This document shows, piece by piece, positions 1 through 9,500 of a stretch of DNA of 10,752 nt. How positions within the stretch are numbered: the stretch's first letter is position 1; every line of letters begins with the position of its first letter. The notes under the pieces are model-generated. The model searched no databases, was not told where the DNA came from, and worked only from the letters and a program-made list of their open reading frames with translations. The position numbers and the translations under genes were made by a program. Origin of the DNA: Legionellales bacterium UBA2469 (GTDB taxonomy: Bacteria; Pseudomonadota; Gammaproteobacteria; Legionellales; Legionellaceae); assembly GCA_002342175.1 (NCBI GenBank), contig DDPL01000031.1, positions 12,742 through 23,493 on the forward strand, read 5' to 3'.

Positions 1-601
1 ATAGTCCCACCAAGAATACAAACTATCTTCATGATGATGCAACCTTACCGCATCACCAAGCCCTATGCGAAGTAATTTTTGAAAGGCGGTTCGTTCAGGC
101 TCGCTCACTAAAACTTGGCCATCCCAAACTTTTGGATCATGGACATCAATATCTTCTGGTGCGATATTAAAATCTCCGACCACGATAACTTTTGAGTATT
201 TTTGAATTTGCTCTTGAACAAACTGTTGCATGGCATTAAGCCACTCTAACTTATATGAATACTTTTCTGAACCGACACTTTGACCATTTGGTATATAAAA
301 ATTAATCAATCGTATATTGTCGACGGTAACAGCGAGAATGCGTTTTTGTTCATCTTGATAGTTTGGAAATTGAGTCTCGGGCTCTGTCAACGCTAATCGA
401 GAAATCCATGCGACGCCATTATAGGTTTTTTGCCCACTAAATATAACGTCAAAACCGGCTTCTTCAAATACTTCTTTTGGAAATGCATGATCTTCTAATT
501 TTGTTTCTTGTAAAGCCAAAACATCTGTTTGACTATCTTCTAGCCATGCCAAAACTTGTTCTAGTCTGACCTTTAGTGAATTCACATTCCAACTGGCAAC
601 T

Positions 602-609
<8 letters not shown>
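1..609 (-). CDS. xthA: Exonuclease III family AP endonuclease, second paralogue (partial, C-terminus off window)
   Basis: Mg2+-dependent endonuclease/exonuclease/phosphatase-fold enzyme of base excision repair, expected to cleave DNA 5' of abasic sites and/or trim blocked 3' ends. I translated 203 codons by eye from the ATG at 609-607; the frame is open to base 1. The N-terminus reads MLKVASWNVNSLKVRL, followed by the metal-ligand motif LQETK (Glu35), the FYIPNG strand (Tyr105), GDFNIAP (Asp146, Asn148) and a YSWWDY segment at the edge. Roughly the last 55 residues are missing, including the expected second Asp ligand and the terminal SDH catalytic motif. The start overlaps the stop of the upstream paralogue by 8 bp, and an AGG lies about 8 nt before the ATG. 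It is only distantly similar to that neighbour and belongs to the SWNVNSL-type subgroup. Family assignment is secure; which activity dominates is not determinable here. Confidence 0.93.
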
Positions 610-3312
<2,703 letters not shown>

Positions 3313-3323
<11 letters not shown>

Positions 3324-3864
3324 TTTTATAATCCAACTTCTCTAGAGTAAGGTTATGGTTACTGTAGATACAAATATCTGCAGCCAAATTTAAGCTATTC
3401 TTCACTACATCTTCAGCAGATAACTTACTGTGGGCAACCAAAGCTCGCGCAGCGGCAAGTGCATACGGCCCACCTGAACCAATTGCAATAATGCCATACT
3501 CGGGTTCAATAACATCCCCATTTCCAGTAATGATCAAAGAAGAGGTTTCATCTGCAACAGCTAGTAAAGCTTCAAGTCGTCGAAGCATTTTATCTGAACG
3601 CCAGTCTTTAGCCATTTCAACCGCTGCACGCACTAAATGACCTTGATGTTTTTCTAATTTTTGTTCAAATCTCTCAAATAGTGTAAATGCATCGGCCGTT
3701 CCACCCGCAAACCCGGCCAAAACTTTATCTTTATATAAGCGACGTACTTTTCGGGCATTTCCTTTCATCACAGTGTGGCCCATGGTCACTTGACCATCGC
3801 CACCAATTACAACCTGACCATTCTTACGAACGGAAAGAATGGTTGTTCCTCGAAATTGTTCCAC
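3313..3864 (-). CDS. hslV: HslV, threonine peptidase subunit of HslVU protease (183 aa)
   Basis: Proteasome-beta-like N-terminal threonine hydrolase forming a double hexamer that degrades substrates unfolded by HslU. The start is GTG (3864-3862), supported by AAGGAA (3875-3870) five bases upstream and by the family N-terminus. The catalytic residue would be Thr7 after removal of MEQFRG, longer than the single Met removed in E. coli but, from memory, like Legionella and Coxiella HslV. In mature numbering Asp17 (Asp23 here) and Lys33 (Lys39) are present, and [16 protein letters not shown] and [16 protein letters not shown] are typical. It overlaps hslU by 11 bp and is the first gene of the coupled cassette. 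A sigma-32-like promoter lies 38-63 bp upstream. Confidence 0.98.
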
Positions 3865-3869
3865 GAATA

Positions 3870-3875
3870 TTCCTT
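3870..3875 (-). promoter_or_regulatory. Ribosome binding site fixing the GTG start of hslV
   Basis: AAGGAA on the minus strand, five bases before the GTG at 3864. It supports the GTG start and hence the six-residue leader MEQFRG in front of the catalytic Thr, rather than an internal start. Confidence 0.7.
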
Positions 3876-3901
3876 AATAGACTAACTGATTGTTATTAAA
3901 A

Positions 3902-3927
3902 GTATGGGCATATTCTTTGATTTCAAG
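3902..3927 (-). promoter_or_regulatory. Putative sigma-32 (heat-shock) promoter of hslVU
   Basis: Read on the minus strand, a perfect -35 element CTTGAAA (3927-3921) is followed after 11 bases by GCCCATAC (3909-3902), which matches the sigma-32 -10 consensus CCCCATNT at six of eight positions. Transcription would begin about 30 bases before the hslV GTG. hslVU is a classical RpoH regulon operon in E. coli, so position and sequence agree. The CTTGAAA also gives a TTGAAA -35 for the housekeeping sigma, but no good TATAAT-like hexamer sits 16-18 bp downstream. Confidence 0.7.
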
Positions 3928-3941
3928 TCTTGATACAGATT

Positions 3942-5150
3942 TTATTTCAAGAAACTTACACCACTTTCTAAAGGTGCTAAATCAAAAAAATTCGCGATGG
4001 TCTGACCAACGTCAGCAAATGACTCTCTTCGACCAATACAGTCTGATTCTACATTCAGACCATACATGATGACAGGTATGTATTCACGTGTGTGGTCTGA
4101 GCCCTCTAAGGTTGGATCACAACCATGATCAGCAACAATGAAAACCAAATCATTGGGTTGTAAGCGCTGCTCTAATATAAGCAATTTTTTATCAAATGCC
4201 TCTAATGCTTTGGCATATCCCATCACATCTCGACGATGTCCATATTTGGAATCAAAATCGACAAAATTGGTAAACACCAGCGTGCCTGGATTTGAAGTTT
4301 GAAATGCATCTATTGTAATATCAAACAATTCATCATTGTCTTTACCATATAAGCTTGAAGATATCCCCTGATGTGCAAAAATATCTGATATTTTCCCTAT
4401 GGATATGACATGATGACCGGCTTTTTTTAGATAATCTAACAAAGTCAGTTTAAAAGGAGGGGTCGTATAGTCTTTACGATTTGACGTTCGTACAAAATGA
4501 CCTGGCTCTCCAATAAATGGTCGTGCAATCACACGCCCAACATTGTATTCATCGACTAACAGACGTGCAATTTGACTAATGCGGTATAATTTATCTAAAC
4601 CAAATGAGCGTTCGTGTGCTGCAATTTGAAAAACACTATCAGCCGATGTATACACAATCGGGTAACCTGTTTTCATATGTTCGTCACCTAAACGATCAAT
4701 AATTTCGGTGCCGGATGCATGACAATTTCCTAAAATCCCTGGCAGACCCGTTTCTTTTAAAAAATCATCAATTAATGCTTGCGGAAAACAAGGTACTGTA
4801 TTGGGAAAATACCCCCATTCAAACAAAACCGGAACACCCATTAATTCCCAATGACCGCTCGGAGTATCTTTTCCCAAACTGGTCTCAACAGCATAACCAT
4901 ATTTTGAATCAGGCTCAGGTAACGACTTGATTTTATCTTTTAGCATGCCACTGCTTTCATTCAATGCATGCAACAAACCCCAACGTGTTAAGTTAGGAAT
5001 TTTTAAAGGCCCATGAGAAGATTTCTCACAAGCTTCAATGATATGCCCAAGTGTATTGGCTTTTTCATCACCGTAGCGTAAAGCATCTTCAGATGCACCT
5101 ATCCCCAGAGAATCCATCATTAAAATACAAACACGTCTATCATCTGTCAT
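3942..5150 (-). CDS. deoB: Phosphopentomutase (402 aa)
   Basis: Alkaline-phosphatase-superfamily mutase that interconverts ribose (or deoxyribose) 1-phosphate and 5-phosphate, linking nucleoside phosphorolysis to central carbon metabolism. Family residues are visible: Asp13 in MMDSLGIGA, the phosphorylated Thr96 in GKDTPSGHWE, NCHASGTEII (142-151), and the Mn2+ ligands Asp300 and His305 in DFDSKYGHRRD, Asp341/His342 in VADHGCDPT, and His353 in SDHTREYIP. Length fits the usual 390-410. The ATG (5150) is 11 bp after the stop of the MFS gene, with AGGAA upstream overlapping that stop region, so it is probably cotranscribed with the two transporters. No nucleoside phosphorylase or deoxyriboaldolase is in the window, so its substrate supply comes from elsewhere or from imported nucleosides. 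Confidence 0.97.
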   Translation of the reverse strand: MTDDRRVCILMMDSLGIGASEDALRYGDEKANTLGHIIEACEKSSHGPLKIPNLTRWGLLHALNESSGMLKDKIKSLPEPDSKYGYAVETSLGKDTPSGHWELMGVPVLFEWGYFPNTVPCFPQALIDDFLKETGLPGILGNCHASGTEIIDRLGDEHMKTGYPIVYTSADSVFQIAAHERSFGLDKLYRISQIARLLVDEYNVGRVIARPFIGEPGHFVRTSNRKDYTTPPFKLTLLDYLKKAGHHVISIGKISDIFAHQGISSSLYGKDNDELFDITIDAFQTSNPGTLVFTNFVDFDSKYGHRRDVMGYAKALEAFDKKLLILEQRLQPNDLVFIVADHGCDPTLEGSDHTREYIPVIMYGLNVESDCIGRRESFADVGQTIANFFDLAPLESGVSFLK

Positions 5151-5161
5151 TTATCATATTC

Positions 5162-6418
5162 CTAATTCATTTCACGCGCATGAACGTCCCGAAGACGTCC
5201 AATTAAAGTATAAGCAAGTGCAACCCCTAATGGTAAAATAATAGCTGCAGATTGAAAGCTTCGCAATCCATATTCTCCAGCCGTATCCGCAGAAAAATAG
5301 ATTAACAAAAAACTATATAGATTCTGATAAACAACATAACCGCCTTGCGTCAACACAGAAATTGCACTCACAGCCATCGCTGTCATTTGTGGCGAGCAAC
5401 TTTCAGCAACCAACGCGTAACTAATCACTTGAGCTGCGGTCACCAAACCCAATAAAAAAAATAATAACCCCATGCTCACCTTGCCAATGGGGGCGTACAT
5501 AATGCACAAGATAATCCATAAAGTCATGACGGCCGCAATTTTCATAGGTATGACCCTTTTACCTAATTGATCAGAAATCCATCCAACAAGGGGACCGCCT
5601 ATAATCGAGCCTAAAAATAACATGGAATTAATAACAGCTGCCTCAGATTTTGAGATTTGGCAGCGTTGCATCAAATATAAGATACCCATCATTGCACCAA
5701 AGACCGCAACTGCCATATTCATTAAGCTGGTATACATTGCAGCCTTCATAATCGAAGCATTTAAATATATTCTTTTAAAAATTTCAATGACCGATATTTT
5801 GACGCCATCATGTCGCCCCGCATGAAATCGATTTTCTTGGATTCCCAAAAACATGACAAACCATAATATCAATCCGAACCATGCAATACCTTGTACGGAT
5901 AAACGCCATCCCCATTCATTAACCAAAAGCGTTAAAGGATATTGTGATAGAATGCCTCCTGTCATAGCAAAAGTCACAACCAATCCTGTTACCATAGCCA
6001 TTTTATTCAAAGGGAACCAACGAGAGGCAACACGAATTGGTCCTAGAAAACAGAACGCACTCCCAATTCCTGTGACAAAACGACATAACAATGCCGTATA
6101 GAAATGAGTGGTTTGCGCGAAGATAAATGTACTACCGACACAAAGAAACATTGCAAATAACAATGTTTTTTTAGGGGAGTAATGATCAAGCACATAACCT
6201 GCAATAAATAAAAAAAGGACATTCGAAAAATAATAAATGGTCGATAAATAAGTAACACCCTTAGGACCTATTTGAAAATCCTTCATTAAGTTATCTGCAA
6301 TAGACGCAAACATATTTCCTTGAATAAATTCATAGAAAAAAAACAATGACGCAGAAAAAACAACAAAATAAGGTAGCCATCTTGATGTCCTGCTGACATC
6401 ATCTTTTGTTAATTGCAT
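5162..6418 (-). CDS. MFS transporter, Pht-like (418 aa)
   Basis: Inner-membrane major facilitator superfamily permease with about 12 hydrophobic segments split by a basic central loop (193-222). Helix 1 carries FYEFIQ (28-33). The MFS signature loop after helix 2 is GYVLDHYSPKK (74-84), and a degenerate copy, GWISDQLGKR (279-288), follows helix 8. Shared family stretches are GIGSAFCF (117-124), SRWFP (132-136) and QVISYALVAES (330-340). It resembles the Pht (phagosomal transporter) family of Legionella and Coxiella relatives, whose studied members import amino acids (PhtA, PhtJ) or nucleosides (PhtC, PhtD). The gene sits between a paralogue 6 bp upstream and deoB 11 bp downstream, so a nucleoside or pentose-related substrate is an attractive but unproven inference. 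Superfamily secure, subfamily likely, substrate unknown. Confidence 0.9.
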   Translation of the reverse strand: MQLTKDDVSRTSRWLPYFVVFSASLFFFYEFIQGNMFASIADNLMKDFQIGPKGVTYLSTIYYFSNVLFLFIAGYVLDHYSPKKTLLFAMFLCVGSTFIFAQTTHFYTALLCRFVTGIGSAFCFLGPIRVASRWFPLNKMAMVTGLVVTFAMTGGILSQYPLTLLVNEWGWRLSVQGIAWFGLILWFVMFLGIQENRFHAGRHDGVKISVIEIFKRIYLNASIMKAAMYTSLMNMAVAVFGAMMGILYLMQRCQISKSEAAVINSMLFLGSIIGGPLVGWISDQLGKRVIPMKIAAVMTLWIILCIMYAPIGKVSMGLLFFLLGLVTAAQVISYALVAESCSPQMTAMAVSAISVLTQGGYVVYQNLYSFLLIYFSADTAGEYGLRSFQSAAIILPLGVALAYTLIGRLRDVHAREMN

Positions 6419-6424
6419 AAAATA

Positions 6425-7699
6425 TTAACGCTCCAAGTGATGTTTACAAAACGTTTCTTTCATGAAGACTAACATTAGAAGTGCCAACATAATACTAATG
6501 GGGAACATCATCATGGCCCCACGAAACGCCTCTTCAGTTGGGACGGCATCAACCATTTGATGTTGATTGAGTAACCATCCGAATATCATCTGTGCACACA
6601 TTCCTCCCCCCATAATAATCATCGAAGCCAGAGAACATGCGCGTCCTGCATAAACCGCTGAATTACTTTCAGCGATTAAGGGGTAACTAACCACTTGTGT
6701 TGATGTTACACAACCCAAGCTAAAGAAAATAAACATCAATTCAGAAACCGACAATGATTGCTTCATGCAACACATTGGATAACACAATACCAATGCCAAT
6801 ATTCCGCCAATCCACATCATATACTTTCGTCGACGCATTCTATCGGATAACCATCCGGCCAATGGACTACCAATCATGCTACCAAAAAATATCATACTTA
6901 CAATATTACTGGCTTGAACCACTGTAACATGATGAACGATTTGTAAATATTGCATACCCCATAATGCACATAAAACCATAATAGGTAGATTTAAACATGA
7001 TGTGTACACGCCTGCACCAATATTTTGCATATGAAATATTTTTTTAAAACCCTGCCAAAACGTTATTGCATCGACATGCGACGTATGTTGGTAATCATGG
7101 GGCTCATTACGAACAAATATCATAATTAAAACCATCACAATCACGCCAAAAATGACATTACCAGTCATCACTATACCCCAGCCAAATGTTTCCAATAACC
7201 ACACCAGCGGTGTATGCGCAAACATTCCACCAAGAAAGGCCATATTGACTAAAATCCCCATGGCAAATGCTTGGCGATGACCAGGAAACCAACGGCTAAC
7301 TAAAACAACCAATGAAACAAAACAAAATGCATTGCCTATGCCGGACATAAGACGCCCTACAAAAGCTAGCGTAAACACATGACTGTAGGCAAAAATAGCC
7401 AAACCCACAACTGAAGCTCCGAGACTCCAAAGAATCACTTTACGGGGACCAAACTTATCAAGCAATAAACCAGCTGGAAGTAAAAAAAGAACATTCCCCC
7501 ACAAGAAAGAACTTCCTAAAAGCCCAACTTGAGAGGCTTTTAAATGATAAAAATTTTGTACCCAATGATTTAATGCATCAAAACTACTTAATTGTATAAA
7601 CTCAAATAAAAAGAATAATCCAGCAAAAAAACACACTAACCATGCCTGCAATAATGAAGGTTTGTCTATACCTGAAGCGACTTGTACCTGAGCTGTCAT
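6425..7699 (-). CDS. MFS transporter, Pht-like paralogue (424 aa)
   Basis: Second inner-membrane major facilitator permease, a paralogue of the next gene. Its shared elements are FEFIQ in helix 1 (32-36), GIGNAFCF (120-127), SRWFP (135-139), FGSMIGSPLAGWLSD (272-286) and QVVSYPLIAES (335-345). The canonical MFS loop GLLLDKFGPRK (77-87) is intact. About 12 membrane segments; no signal peptide. I chose ATG 7699 because GGAA (7710-7707) lies 7 nt upstream; the frame extends two codons to a TTG at 7705, but that would leave the GGAA almost touching the start. It is the first gene of the probable transporter-transporter-deoB operon, 28 bases downstream of a plausible start site. Two similar permeases in tandem may import different substrates or, less likely, act together. 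Substrate not determinable here. Confidence 0.9.
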   Translation of the reverse strand: MTAQVQVASGIDKPSLLQAWLVCFFAGLFFLFEFIQLSSFDALNHWVQNFYHLKASQVGLLGSSFLWGNVLFLLPAGLLLDKFGPRKVILWSLGASVVGLAIFAYSHVFTLAFVGRLMSGIGNAFCFVSLVVLVSRWFPGHRQAFAMGILVNMAFLGGMFAHTPLVWLLETFGWGIVMTGNVIFGVIVMVLIMIFVRNEPHDYQHTSHVDAITFWQGFKKIFHMQNIGAGVYTSCLNLPIMVLCALWGMQYLQIVHHVTVVQASNIVSMIFFGSMIGSPLAGWLSDRMRRRKYMMWIGGILALVLCYPMCCMKQSLSVSELMFIFFSLGCVTSTQVVSYPLIAESNSAVYAGRACSLASMIIMGGGMCAQMIFGWLLNQHQMVDAVPTEEAFRGAMMMFPISIMLALLMLVFMKETFCKHHLER

Positions 7700-7706
7700 T
7701 CTCAAA

Positions 7707-7710
7707 TTCC
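7707..7710 (-). promoter_or_regulatory. Ribosome binding site selecting ATG 7699
   Basis: GGAA on the minus strand, 7 bases before the ATG at 7699-7697 but only 1 base before the in-frame TTG at 7705-7703. The spacing favours the ATG. Confidence 0.5.
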
Positions 7711-7723
7711 ATTGAGATTAAAA

Positions 7724-7744
7724 TTTGTTGCGAAGTATAACAAA
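7724..7744. promoter_or_regulatory. Inverted repeat over the promoter, possible operator
   Basis: TTTGTT (7724-7729) and AACAAA (7739-7744) form a perfect 6-bp inverted repeat separated by 9 bases, centred at 7734 and spanning the putative -10 hexamer. This geometry suits a repressor site, but such AT-rich arms can occur by chance in this background and no regulator gene is in the window. Confidence 0.3.
7734..7742 (-). promoter_or_regulatory. Putative extended -10 promoter of the transporter/deoB operon
   Basis: On the minus strand TGTTATACT (7742-7734) is an extended -10 element (TG, one base, then TATACT, five of six to consensus). The best-placed -35, about 17 bp upstream, is only a poor T-rich hexamer, consistent with reliance on the extended -10. 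Predicted start near 7727, giving a leader of about 28 bases before the ATG at 7699. Confidence 0.5.
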
Positions 7745-7813
7745 ATTTATTGTTATTAAAAAGAAAGTTTAATTTAAATCCCAATACAAATTTTAAACAT
7801 TTCAGGATTGCTG

Positions 7814-7822
7814 TGCTATATT
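7814..7822 (+). promoter_or_regulatory. Putative extended -10 promoter of maeA
   Basis: TGCTATATT (7814-7822) is an extended -10 (TG, one base, TATATT, five of six to consensus) about 33 bp before the maeA ATG. No good TTGACA-like -35 is seen; only T/A-rich sequence precedes it. Start would be near 7829. Confidence 0.4.
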
Positions 7823-7854
7823 AATTTAAAAGCGTTGAAAAAAGGGATTTTAAA

Positions 7855-9489
7855 ATGCCAAAATCATCCAAAAACGATTTGTTCATGGGGCATCAGTTAT
7901 TACAACAACCCTTACTTAATAAAGGAACCGCGTTCACGCATGCCGAACGAGAAAAATTCCAGTTATTTGGATTACTCCCTGAGCGAATTGAAACCATTGA
8001 ACAACAACTTCAACGTTGTAACAGCGAGTTTTTTCGCAATACCTCACCATTATCTAAACATATTTATTTACGCGCCCTCCAAGATAACAATGAAGTCCTG
8101 TTTTACCGTTTCCTTAAAGAACATATTGAGGAATCACTCCCCATTATTTATACCCCCACAGTCGGAGACGCATGTGAGCAATTCCATCATATCTATCGTA
8201 AATCTCGTGGCTTATTTTTAAACTACTCCGATAGAATTTATTTACGTCGTATTTTTGAAAATGTCAAAAAAGAACGGGATGTAAAAGTGATTGTGATGAC
8301 AGATGGAGAAAGAATACTAGGACTTGGCGACCAAGGCGTGGGTGGGTTAGGAATCCCCATCGGAAAGTTATCCTTATACAGTGTTTGTGGTGGCATCCAT
8401 CCCAAATATACTCTACCCATTGTTTTAGATGTAGGTACCAATAATGCTCAACGCATTAATGACATACAATATTTTGGCTGGAAACATCCACGATTAACCG
8501 GAAAAAAATATTTTGATTTTGTGGATGAATGTATTCAAATTATTAAAGAAGTATTCCCCAATGTTTTATTACAATTTGAAGACTTTGCACAACACAATGC
8601 ACACGCCATTCTACATACCTATCAAGATGAATTATGCTGTTTTAATGATGATATTCAGGGTACTGCTGCAGTTGCCTCCTCAACAGTTATTGCAGCAATT
8701 CGACAAATAAAAGGCGATTTTAGCAAACAAAAATATGTCATCTATGGAGCAGGTTCAGCAGGATGTGGCTTTGCACAACTTCTCGTCGATATCATGATTC
8801 AACAAGGCACTAACCCAAAAGATGCTTATCAACAATTTTATATGATTGACAGAAATGGTCTTATTCATGATAAAATGCAAAATTTATTAGAATTTCAAAA
8901 AGATTTTGCACAACCATATGAATCGATTCGACATTTATTTCCTGAAGAAAAACCCATTTTATTAGAGCAAGTGATTGATAAAATCCAACCGCAATTATTG
9001 ATAGGTGTTTCTGGACAAAAGGGACATTTTACGCAAAAAATTGTCGAAAAAATGTGCTTTTATCAAAAAAACCCCATTATCTTTCCTTTATCGAATCCAA
9101 ATGACAAATGCGAAGCAACACCCGAAGATATATTGAATTGGTCGAAGGGACGAGCCATTATTGCAACTGGTAGCCCGTTTATAACATCCTATAATGGCAA
9201 ACCCGTCCGAATTCCACAATGTAATAATGCCTATATTTTTCCAGGTATGGGGCTTGCTGTTATTGCTGGAAAAATTCCCCGCGTGACGCAAAATATGTTT
9301 ATCGCTGCAGCGTTGGCTTTAAGCAAACATTCAACGAAATCTCTACTTCCCGAACTTCATGAAATTCGAGATGTCAGCCGTTTCATTGCTAAAGCAGTTA
9401 TCCAACAAGCCATTAAAGATGACTTATGTAAATTATCAGACATTAATAAAGCCATTGATGAAACCATGTGGGATCCTCAATACGAATAA
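7855..9489 (+). CDS. maeA: NAD-type malic enzyme (malate dehydrogenase, oxaloacetate-decarboxylating; 544 aa)
   Basis: Cytoplasmic enzyme converting malate to pyruvate and CO2 with reduction of NAD+, feeding pyruvate from C4 acids. The sequence lines up along its length with E. coli MaeA/SfcA (565 aa). It shows HIYLRALQDNNEVLFYR, the catalytic Tyr99 in PIIYTPTVGDACE, GLGDQGVGGLGIPIGKLSLY with catalytic Lys171, the metal ligands Glu242/Asp243 in LLQFEDF and Asp266 in FNDDIQGTAAV, the Rossmann motif YGAGSAGCG (297-305), and SNPNDKCEATPED and QCNNAYIFPG in the C-terminal part. An acidic residue (Asp331 in MIDRNG) ends the second Rossmann strand, favouring NAD over NADP; that specificity is inferred. 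Start ATG has GGG 8 nt upstream. It diverges from the transporter operon and is followed 11 bp later by a glutamate-synthase-like gene, so the two probably share a transcript. Confidence 0.96.
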   Translation: MPKSSKNDLFMGHQLLQQPLLNKGTAFTHAEREKFQLFGLLPERIETIEQQLQRCNSEFFRNTSPLSKHIYLRALQDNNEVLFYRFLKEHIEESLPIIYTPTVGDACEQFHHIYRKSRGLFLNYSDRIYLRRIFENVKKERDVKVIVMTDGERILGLGDQGVGGLGIPIGKLSLYSVCGGIHPKYTLPIVLDVGTNNAQRINDIQYFGWKHPRLTGKKYFDFVDECIQIIKEVFPNVLLQFEDFAQHNAHAILHTYQDELCCFNDDIQGTAAVASSTVIAAIRQIKGDFSKQKYVIYGAGSAGCGFAQLLVDIMIQQGTNPKDAYQQFYMIDRNGLIHDKMQNLLEFQKDFAQPYESIRHLFPEEKPILLEQVIDKIQPQLLIGVSGQKGHFTQKIVEKMCFYQKNPIIFPLSNPNDKCEATPEDILNWSKGRAIIATGSPFITSYNGKPVRIPQCNNAYIFPGMGLAVIAGKIPRVTQNMFIAAALALSKHSTKSLLPELHEIRDVSRFIAKAVIQQAIKDDLCKLSDINKAIDETMWDPQYE

Positions 9490-9492
9490 GGA
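9488..9492 (+). promoter_or_regulatory. Ribosome binding site selecting ATG 9501
   Basis: AAGGA overlapping the maeA stop codon. It lies 8 bases before the ATG at 9501 but only 2 before the in-frame ATG at 9495, so 9501 is the likely start of the downstream gene. Confidence 0.5.
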
Positions 9493-9500
9493 TAATGATT

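Larger units (their letters stand above)
3865..3941. other. Intergenic region deoB/hslV (77 bp), no clear terminator
   Basis: Besides the sigma-32-like promoter and hslV ribosome binding site, the region holds two copies of ATTTCAAG (3920-3927 and 3944-3951, the latter overlapping the deoB stop). It also holds a weak 6-bp inverted repeat, TCTTGA/TCAAGA on the minus strand, with a 13-base loop and no following U tract. No intrinsic terminator for deoB is evident, so readthrough from the transporter/deoB operon into hslVU remains possible. Confidence 0.5.
7700..7854. other. Divergent intergenic promoter region
   Basis: A 155-bp, strongly AT-rich spacer separating the leftward transporter operon from rightward maeA. 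Besides the two putative extended -10 elements, the inverted repeat and the two ribosome binding sites, I see no riboswitch-like fold, tRNA or small gene. The sharing of one spacer allows a regulator bound here to act on both operons, which is speculative. Confidence 0.6.

Noticed and set aside
3944..3951. Second CTTGAAAT copy on the minus strand, overlapping the deoB stop, as another sigma-32 -35
   Set aside because: No CCCAT-like -10 follows at suitable spacing; kept only as a short repeat.
7700..7705. Two-codon N-terminal extension of the first MFS gene to a TTG at 7705
   Set aside because: The GGAA would lie only one base from the TTG; spacing of seven bases favours ATG 7699.
7808..8221. 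Open frame of 137 codons overlapping the start of malic enzyme on the same strand
   Set aside because: It starts at a TTG within the promoter region, is in another frame of a strongly conserved gene, and its sequence resembles no family.
9495..9500. Earlier in-frame ATG for the glutamate-synthase-like gene
   Set aside because: AAGGA is only two bases away from it, whereas it is eight bases from ATG 9501.
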